Source: Bacillus mycoides
GTDB lineage: Bacteria; Bacillota; Bacilli; Bacillales; Bacillaceae_G
Assembly: GCF_018742245.1 (NCBI RefSeq)
Contig: NZ_CP036132.1
Coordinates: 3,963,001 to 4,027,000 of the forward strand
DNA: 64,000 nt
Reading direction: 5' to 3'
Both the position numbers and the translations under genes were made by a program. Below are positions 59,248 through 64,000 of this stretch, in pieces (position 1 is the first letter of the stretch; every line of letters starts with the position of its first letter). The notes below the pieces were generated by a model, which searched no databases, was not told the DNA's origin, and saw only the letters and a program-made list of their open reading frames with translations.

Positions 59248-59541
59248 TCACTCCTCTTTCTTTTCATTTTCTAAAAACGTCACTTGTTCAATAATCCCTT
59301 CAAGCAACAGTTCTTCTGGAAGGATTGTTTTAATAACAAAGGATTGACCTTTAATTAATAATTGACCATGTTTCAATAGCAATCTTACCTCTTTATCTGA
59401 AAACACTAATAATCCTCGATGATTTTCTATATAGATATGTACTTGCCCAACAAGCGTGATCCGAGGTAGATCCATTAACACATCCACTGGCAGGTCTATT
59501 TGCTTCGTTAACCAATTCTTCATTTGTTCTAATTTCTTCAT
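59248..59541 (-). CDS. yqfC: Sporulation protein YqfC
   Basis: 97 residues. LPVDVLMDLPRITLVGQVHIYIENHRGLLVFSDKEVRL is the family core (a PRC-like small beta fold). ATG at 59541 follows GAGAGGGGGT; an upstream ATG at 59601 has no SD and precedes the promoter. A SigE-type promoter lies right in front, so expression in the mother cell is expected. Its exact role is unknown. Confidence 0.87.
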   Translation of the reverse strand: MKKLEQMKNWLTKQIDLPVDVLMDLPRITLVGQVHIYIENHRGLLVFSDKEVRLLLKHGQLLIKGQSFVIKTILPEELLLEGIIEQVTFLENEKKEE

Positions 59542-59565
59542 CTCAAAAGACCCCCTCTCATCCCA

Positions 59566-59595
59566 TATGTATGAAAAAAGAGCTTGTAATATCAC
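59566..59595 (-). promoter_or_regulatory. SigE-type (mother-cell sporulation) promoter of yqfC
   Basis: GTGATATT (59595-59588), 14 bp, CATACATA (59573-59566) on the minus strand. This is close to the SigE consensus GTCATATT-N13-15-CATACANT. The start point would be near 59558, leaving a short leader with the SD. Confidence 0.75.
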
Positions 59596-59613
59596 GTCCA
59601 AACTGAAAAAAGC

Positions 59614-59646
59614 ATAAAAAAACGTCTCATACGAAATGAGACGCTT
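59614..59646 (-). terminator. Terminator of rpsU-yqeY
   Basis: GCGTCTCATT / ATGAGACGT with a four-base loop and T7 on the minus strand, directly after the yqeY stop. Confidence 0.9.
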
Positions 59647-59648
59647 TT

Positions 59649-60092
59649 TTATGCTAATAGCTGGATAACCAACTTATTTACAAGTGATCCGTCTGTTTTA
59701 CCTTTTACTTTCGGCATAACAGCAGTCATCACTTTACCCATATCTGCTTTAGATGTAGCACCAACTTCAGAAATAACTTGCTTAATTATATCCGCTAGTT
59801 CTTCTTCTGTTAATTGCTCCGGCAAATATGCGCTTAAAATCTGAATTTCACTTTGCAGTTTATCAACAAGGTCTTCACGACCAGCTTTTTTAAATTCAAG
59901 GAGGGAGTCCTTATACTGTTTTACTTCACGAGCTAAAACTGTTAATTCCTCTTCTTCAGTAAGAGTATGTTGCAGTTTAATACCTTCATTTTGTAAAGCA
60001 GCCTTAACCATACGAATAACGGTTAATTTTTCTTTTTGTTTATTCTTCATCGCTTGTTTCATATCATCGTTTAAACGACCGAGAAGACTCAT
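59649..60092 (-). CDS. yqeY: GatB/YqeY domain protein
   Basis: 147 residues, the helical GatB/YqeY fold ([54 protein letters not shown]). It resembles the tRNA-binding tail of GatB. Co-transcribed with rpsU (15 bp gap). ATG at 60092. I recall yqeZ, yqfA (floA) and yqfB next to it in B. subtilis; none is here. Confidence 0.9.
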   Translation of the reverse strand: MSLLGRLNDDMKQAMKNKQKEKLTVIRMVKAALQNEGIKLQHTLTEEEELTVLAREVKQYKDSLLEFKKAGREDLVDKLQSEIQILSAYLPEQLTEEELADIIKQVISEVGATSKADMGKVMTAVMPKVKGKTDGSLVNKLVIQLLA

Positions 60093-60107
60093 AACTTACA
60101 CCCTCTC

Positions 60108-60281
60108 TTAGAACTTACGCTTTCTTGCCGCTTCAGATTTCTTCTTACGTTTTACACTTGGTTTTTCATAAAACTCGCGCTTTCTTGCTTCAGCAAGTGT
60201 ACCAGTTTTAGAAACCGATCTTTTAAAACGGCGAAGTGCATCCTCCAAAGACTCGTTTTTACGAACGACTGTTTTTGACAT
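60108..60281 (-). CDS. rpsU: 30S ribosomal protein S21
   Basis: 57 residues, strongly basic: [20 protein letters not shown] and a [14 protein letters not shown] tail. ATG at 60281 follows GGAGGGAGGGAAAG; a frame to 60308 runs through the SD. Preceded by a sigma-A promoter and a leader of about 75 nt with a repeated decamer. Confidence 0.95.
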
Positions 60282-60321
60282 TCTCTTTCCCTCCCTCCGA
60301 AACATCACACTTACATACTAA

Positions 60322-60356
60322 CTTCAGCATGCAAAAAGAAACACTTCTTCAGCATG
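60322..60356 (-). repeat. 10-bp direct repeat in the rpsU leader
   Basis: CATGCTGAAG (minus strand) at 60356-60347 and again at 60331-60322, 25 bp apart, both within the predicted 5' leader of the rpsU-yqeY mRNA. Confidence 0.6.
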
Positions 60357-60365
60357 TCTTTTACG

Positions 60366-60395
60366 ATTATAATACATTTTATCACTTCAGGTCAA
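60366..60395 (-). promoter_or_regulatory. Sigma-A promoter of rpsU-yqeY
   Basis: TTGACC (60395-60390), 18 bp, TATAAT (60371-60366) on the minus strand. Confidence 0.8.
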
Positions 60396-60587
60396 CTATT
60401 TGGCAGAATAAAAGAAGAATTGATGCTCTTCCTTTTCCAAAAACTATGTTGATAGCCGTTATCTCTTCCCCTAAAAATAAATATTTTTTTATCATTGGAT
60501 CTTTTTTATACAAGGATACGCTCAAAAACCACTCATTTACCGAACAACCCACTGCATCTTCTTTCAATACTTAACTTCTCCATGAAC
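60396..60587. other. Gene-free stretch between the rpsU promoter and the mtaB terminator
   Basis: No convincing gene: the short frames here have no SD and one runs into the bcr1 repeat. No other structure seen. Confidence 0.5.
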
Positions 60588-60623
60588 GAAAAAAGCACGC
60601 AAACCCTTGTCGTTTGCATGCTT
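60588..60623 (-). terminator. Terminator of mtaB, displaced by a bcr1 insertion
   Basis: GCATGCAAAC / GTTTGCGTGC hairpin with a seven-base loop, then T6 on the minus strand. The bcr1 copy lies between it and the mtaB stop codon. Confidence 0.8.
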
Positions 60624-60780
60624 TTTATCCCGCTATTTGCGGGCAGTAAAACTCCCACCTCAAAATTCGGCTGGAGCAAAGAGGTTAGGTGGGAGTCGGG
60701 CTGCCAGTAAACGCCCGATTGGTGAGGGCTAATAATCAGTGGGGGATGAACAATCCCCACTGATTAAAGTTTCACTTTAT
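60624..60780 (+). repeat. bcr1 repeat, full length (copy 7)
   Basis: 157 bp with exact TTTAT copies at 60624-60628 and 60776-60780. Arms CCCACCT / AGGTGGG and CAGTGGGG / CCCCACTG are intact. The right duplication overlaps the mtaB stop codon (60780-60782). Confidence 0.9.
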
Positions 60781-62132
60781 TATGCGCTTGCTGATTCTTT
60801 TTTTACATCATCTTCAAGAACACGAACAAACTGCGCTTCGTTATATGGATAACCAGCTTTTGTAATTTTTACTTTTACTAGCTTACCAATCAATTCTTCA
60901 GATCCTTCAAACACAATTTTTAAGTAGTTATCTGTATAACCTACATATAAACCTTCACGGTCACCATCTTTAAATGTCTCTTCCGGAATGATTTCAAGTA
61001 CTTCACCTTCAAATCCAGAAGCATACTCTTTCGCTAATTGATTAGATAGCTCAATTAGACGGTGAACACGATCGTTCTTCACGTCTTCAGGAACTTGATC
61101 TTCCATACGTGCTGCTGGAGTACCTGTACGTTTTGAATAAGGGAAAACGTGTAATTCAGAGAAACGATTCTCTTTAATGAAATTGTACGTTTCCATGAAT
61201 TCTTCTTCTGTTTCACCTGGGAATCCAACAATTACGTCTGATGTAATCGCAAGCCCTGGTAACGCTTCTTTCAAACGATCTAAACGCTCTTGGAAAAATT
61301 CCATCGTATACTTACGGCGCATACGTTTCAATACAGTATTAGATCCTGACTGTAATGGAATATGCAAGTGACGTACAACTACTTCTGATTTATCTAACAC
61401 TTCAATTACTTCATCAGAAATTTGACTCGCCTCAATAGAAGAAATACGAAGACGTTTCAATCCGCCTACTTCCGCTTCCATATCACGCAGTAATCCTGCT
61501 AAGTTATACTCTTTTATATCTTCACCGTACCCACCTGTATGAATACCTGTTAATACGATTTCTTTATAGCCCGCATCTACTAATTGCTGCGCTTGTTTAA
61601 TAACTTCTTTTCCATCACGAGAACGCATTAAACCACGCGCCCAAGGAATGATGCAAAATGTACAGAAGTTATTGCAACCTTCTTGTATTTTTAAAGATGC
61701 ACGTGTACGGTCCGTGAAATATGGTACATCGAGCTCTTCATATACACGTGTTTTCATAATATTGCGGACAGCATTAATTGGTTGACGCTCTTGACGGAAT
61801 TCTTCGATGTATCCTAACATCTTCTCACGATCTTGCGTACCAACAACAATATCTACACCTGGAATTGCCATAATTTCTGCTGGAGATGTTTGTGCATAAC
61901 ATCCAGTTACACAAATTACCGCATCTGGATTTTGACGTACAGCACGTCTAATTACTTGACGGCTTTTTTTATCTCCAGTATTTGTTACTGTACATGTGTT
62001 AATAACATATACATCAGATTTTTTTTCATATTCAGTTCTTTCATAACCACCTTGTTTAAACAATTGCCAAATCGCTTCTGTTTCATAGTGGTTTACTTTA
62101 CAACCTAACGTGTGGAACGCAACAGTTGCCAT
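60780..62132 (-). CDS. mtaB: tRNA (N6-L-threonylcarbamoyladenosine37-C2)-methylthiotransferase
   Basis: 450 residues: N-terminal MTTase domain with three Cys (GCKVNHYE, NTCTVTN, GCYAQ), radical SAM motif CNNFCTFC near residues 148-155, and a C-terminal TRAM domain (about 370-435). Converts t6A to ms2t6A at A37 of tRNAs reading ANN codons. ATG at 62132, 6 bp after the rsmE stop. The C-terminal residues KKESASA are next to the bcr1 insertion. Confidence 0.93.
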   Translation of the reverse strand: MATVAFHTLGCKVNHYETEAIWQLFKQGGYERTEYEKKSDVYVINTCTVTNTGDKKSRQVIRRAVRQNPDAVICVTGCYAQTSPAEIMAIPGVDIVVGTQDREKMLGYIEEFRQERQPINAVRNIMKTRVYEELDVPYFTDRTRASLKIQEGCNNFCTFCIIPWARGLMRSRDGKEVIKQAQQLVDAGYKEIVLTGIHTGGYGEDIKEYNLAGLLRDMEAEVGGLKRLRISSIEASQISDEVIEVLDKSEVVVRHLHIPLQSGSNTVLKRMRRKYTMEFFQERLDRLKEALPGLAITSDVIVGFPGETEEEFMETYNFIKENRFSELHVFPYSKRTGTPAARMEDQVPEDVKNDRVHRLIELSNQLAKEYASGFEGEVLEIIPEETFKDGDREGLYVGYTDNYLKIVFEGSEELIGKLVKVKITKAGYPYNEAQFVRVLEDDVKKESASA

Positions 62133-62138
62133 TGATTA

Positions 62139-62888
62139 TCACCCCATCAATTCAAAATGATAAGAAGCGGCACTTAACGCATAAAGCGGAGCCGTTTCTG
62201 TTCTTAAAATTCTTGGTCCTAAACTACATGGTACAAATTTATGTTCACGAAGTGCGGTTATCTCTTCCTCCGCTAAACCGCCTTCCGGCCCAAATACAAT
62301 CAGCAGCTTTTGGCCTGGTTTAATCGTCGATAAAGCTTTCGCAAAATTAGATTTCTCACCTTGTTTCGCTTCTTCTTCATACGCAACAAGACAAACATCA
62401 TACTCGCTGCTCATCGACAGCAGTTGTTTAAATGATGAGGGAACGTGTACTTCTGGAATTTCACTTCTATGCGATTGTTCCGCAGCTTCTTTTACAATTT
62501 TTTTCAAACGCTCAACTTTTTTATCTGCTTTTTTCGCATCCCACTTTACAATAGATCGAGATGCTTGAAATGGTAAAAATGCAGCTGCCCCAAGCTCAGT
62601 TCCTTTTTGAAAAATTAACTCTAGCTTGTCTCCTTTCGGCAGTCCACTTGCAATCGTCACGAACACAGGAAGTTCGCTTGACGCCTCTACCCATTCTACA
62701 ATAGTGGTATCCACAAATTCACTGGTAATTTCAGCAATTGAACACTCTGCTGTTTTACCATTTACACAGCAATAAATGTGGTCACCAGCTGACATACGCA
62801 TCACTCTTGCGATGTGATGAACATCATCACCCATTATACGAATACTTGTCTCATTTACATATTTCTCTTCTACAAAATAACGTTGCAT
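62139..62888 (-). CDS. rsmE: 16S rRNA (uracil1498-N3)-methyltransferase
   Basis: 249 residues: N-terminal PUA-like domain (MQRYFVEEKY) and a C-terminal SPOUT methyltransferase with VFGPEGGLAEEEI and LGPRILRTETAPL forming the knot. ATG at 62888 follows AAGGTGATT. Leader contains two long hairpins. Confidence 0.94.
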   Translation of the reverse strand: MQRYFVEEKYVNETSIRIMGDDVHHIARVMRMSAGDHIYCCVNGKTAECSIAEITSEFVDTTIVEWVEASSELPVFVTIASGLPKGDKLELIFQKGTELGAAAFLPFQASRSIVKWDAKKADKKVERLKKIVKEAAEQSHRSEIPEVHVPSSFKQLLSMSSEYDVCLVAYEEEAKQGEKSNFAKALSTIKPGQKLLIVFGPEGGLAEEEITALREHKFVPCSLGPRILRTETAPLYALSAASYHFELMG

Positions 62889-62905
62889 ATAATCACCTTA
62901 GTAGA

Positions 62906-62949
62906 GTTTCGTTCCTTTCGTAAGTCAACACTTACGAAAAGAACGAAAC
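62906..62949 (-). other. Long hairpin in the rsmE leader
   Basis: Two 19-nt arms, GTTTCGTTCTTTTCGTAAG and CTTACGAAAGGAACGAAAC, pair with a single wobble around TGTTGA. No T run follows, so it is not a normal terminator; it ends about 17 bp before the start codon. Confidence 0.75.
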
Positions 62950-62976
62950 GTTATCATTTTCATATAACAAACGGCA

Positions 62977-63004
62977 AGTCCCTCACCTTATACGGTGAGA
63001 GACT
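62977..63004 (-). other. Second hairpin in the prmA-rsmE gap
   Basis: AGTCTCTCACC / GGTGAGGGACT, 11 bp including one G-U, loop GTATAA. Only TTGCCGTTTG follows on the minus strand, a poor terminator tail. Confidence 0.7.
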
Positions 63005-63033
63005 CCCCTGTTCTTTATAGACTAAAATCTATA

Positions 63034-63972
63034 TTACGCATTTCGTGCAATAATTGCTACCCAATCTTCCATTCGGAGCACTTCTTCAATTGTAAATCCA
63101 GCTTTTTCTAACGCTTCAGAAATTACTTTTTCTTTCGCCCCAATAATACCAGATGTAATAAATAATCCACCTGGCTTCACAACTCTCGCTGCATCTTCAG
63201 GGAATAGAAGAATAATTTCCGCTAGTAAATTTGCTACGATTAAATCAACTGGACCTTCAATACCTTCTAATAGACTATTCTGTCCAACATTGACAATGTC
63301 ATCTGTTTTATTTAAGCGCACATTCATTTCTGCACTTTCAACTGCAACTGGGTCTAAATCATACGCTTGAACAGAAGCCGCACCTAATTTTGCCGCAGCA
63401 ATACTAAGTACCCCTGAACCCGTCCCCACATCAATCACAGTATCACCTGGCTGAACCGTTTTTTCTAACGCACGAATACACATCGTTGTTGTTGGATGTG
63501 TCCCTGTACCAAACGCCATACCTGGATCTAATTCAATAATTTTTTCATCTGGAGAAGACGGTGTATACTCTTCCCACGTCGGCACAATTGTGAATGTATC
63601 AGAAATTTGAACTGGATGATAATACTTCTTCCAAGCAGTAGCCCAATCTTCCTCATCGACTTCATTAATTGTAATATTTCCTGTACCAATTTCGATGTCG
63701 AAAGATGGTAGTGCATCAATAGATGATTTTACACCTGCAACCGTTTCGTGTAAAGAATCCGTTTGTGGGAAATATGCTTTTACCAAAACACCCTCACTTG
63801 GATATTCATCTGGGTTAAGTGCATAAATCTCACCGTATTGTTGCTCACGCTCTTTCGTCAACTCCGCTGGGTCCTCAATCACAATCCCGCTAGCGCCTGC
63901 TTCATGCAAAATATGAGAGACAGCTTCTACTGCTTCTTCTGTTGTATGAATACTAATTTCTGACCATTTCAC
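63034..63972 (-). CDS. prmA: Ribosomal protein L11 methyltransferase
   Basis: 312 residues: N-terminal substrate-recognition domain (1-110), then the SAM-binding [20 protein letters not shown] near residue 178 and [14 protein letters not shown]. Trimethylates L11. Start is GTG at 63972, with GGAG about 10 bp upstream; the next gene, expected to be dnaJ, is outside the window. Followed by rsmE as in B. subtilis. Confidence 0.94.
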   Translation of the reverse strand: MKWSEISIHTTEEAVEAVSHILHEAGASGIVIEDPAELTKEREQQYGEIYALNPDEYPSEGVLVKAYFPQTDSLHETVAGVKSSIDALPSFDIEIGTGNITINEVDEEDWATAWKKYYHPVQISDTFTIVPTWEEYTPSSPDEKIIELDPGMAFGTGTHPTTTMCIRALEKTVQPGDTVIDVGTGSGVLSIAAAKLGAASVQAYDLDPVAVESAEMNVRLNKTDDIVNVGQNSLLEGIEGPVDLIVANLLAEIILLFPEDAARVVKPGGLFITSGIIGAKEKVISEALEKAGFTIEEVLRMEDWVAIIARNA

Positions 63973-64000
63973 AATTTACCAACTCCATTTTTTATTTCCA

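Noticed and set aside
60495..60760. Open reading frames on both strands upstream of mtaB
   Set aside because: They cover a terminator and the bcr1 element, lack SDs and have no recognisable product.

Overview
The window is a piece of chromosome from a member of the Bacillus cereus group. Three things point there. The base composition is AT-rich, and the gene order is the Firmicute core block known in B. subtilis as yqeU to yqgY (prmA, rsmE, mtaB, rpsU, yqeY, phoH, era, recO, dnaG, sigA, ispH, nfo, zur, ispG, sodA, pbpA, pst, glcK, yqgX, yqgY). Scattered copies of a roughly 155-bp repeat match the bcr1 element, which is known only from this group. A vrrA-type glutamine-rich gene with 12-bp repeats next to ispH agrees. 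I see no phage, insertion sequence, CRISPR array or plasmid functions. Species level cannot be read with confidence.

Layout. 1-4.9 kb: end of a regulator gene, yqgY, the cystine symporter tcyP, and several small genes of unknown function plus one nucleoside-deoxyribosyltransferase-like gene, closed by a full bcr1 copy. 4.9-14.2 kb: a second-type murG, then a methionine block. metH and a yitJ-type methyltransferase/MTHFR fusion run leftward and metI-metC run rightward; each operon has its own SAM-I riboswitch, the two lying about 200 bp apart. 14.2-19.8 kb: a cysteine hydrolase, an ArsR regulator, a MidA-type methyltransferase, yqgX, yqgW, glcK, yqgQ and the 5-formyl-THF ligase gene. 19.8-27.3 kb: rpmG, a large sugar nucleotidyltransferase with a degenerate phosphomannomutase tail, and pstS-pstC-pstA-pstB-phoU behind a four-repeat PhoP box. 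27.3-34.9 kb: bcr1, pbpA, yqgE, sodA, a tRNA that I call Ile2(CAU), yqgB, yqfZ and ispG. 35-41 kb: znuC-znuB-zur behind a Zur box, yqfU, yqfT, nfo and cshB. 41-51 kb: yqfQ/vrrA, ispH, yqfO, trmK, cccA, sigA, dnaG, a broken yqxD, ppsR and ccpN. 51-64 kb: recO, yqzL, era, cdd, dgkA, ybeY, yqfF, phoH, yqfD, yqfC (with a good SigE promoter), yqeY, rpsU, mtaB, rsmE and prmA.

Most of this is housekeeping: translation and tRNA modification, DNA replication and repair, the main sigma factor, isoprenoid synthesis, metal and phosphate supply, sulfur amino acids and cell wall. Much of the new information is regulatory (PhoP box, Zur box, SigE promoter, cre site, paired SAM riboswitches, long leader hairpins). 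The rest is genome change: repeats inserted at gene ends, one recycled as a terminator, yqxD decayed by frameshifts, and several genes absent that I recall from the B. subtilis order.
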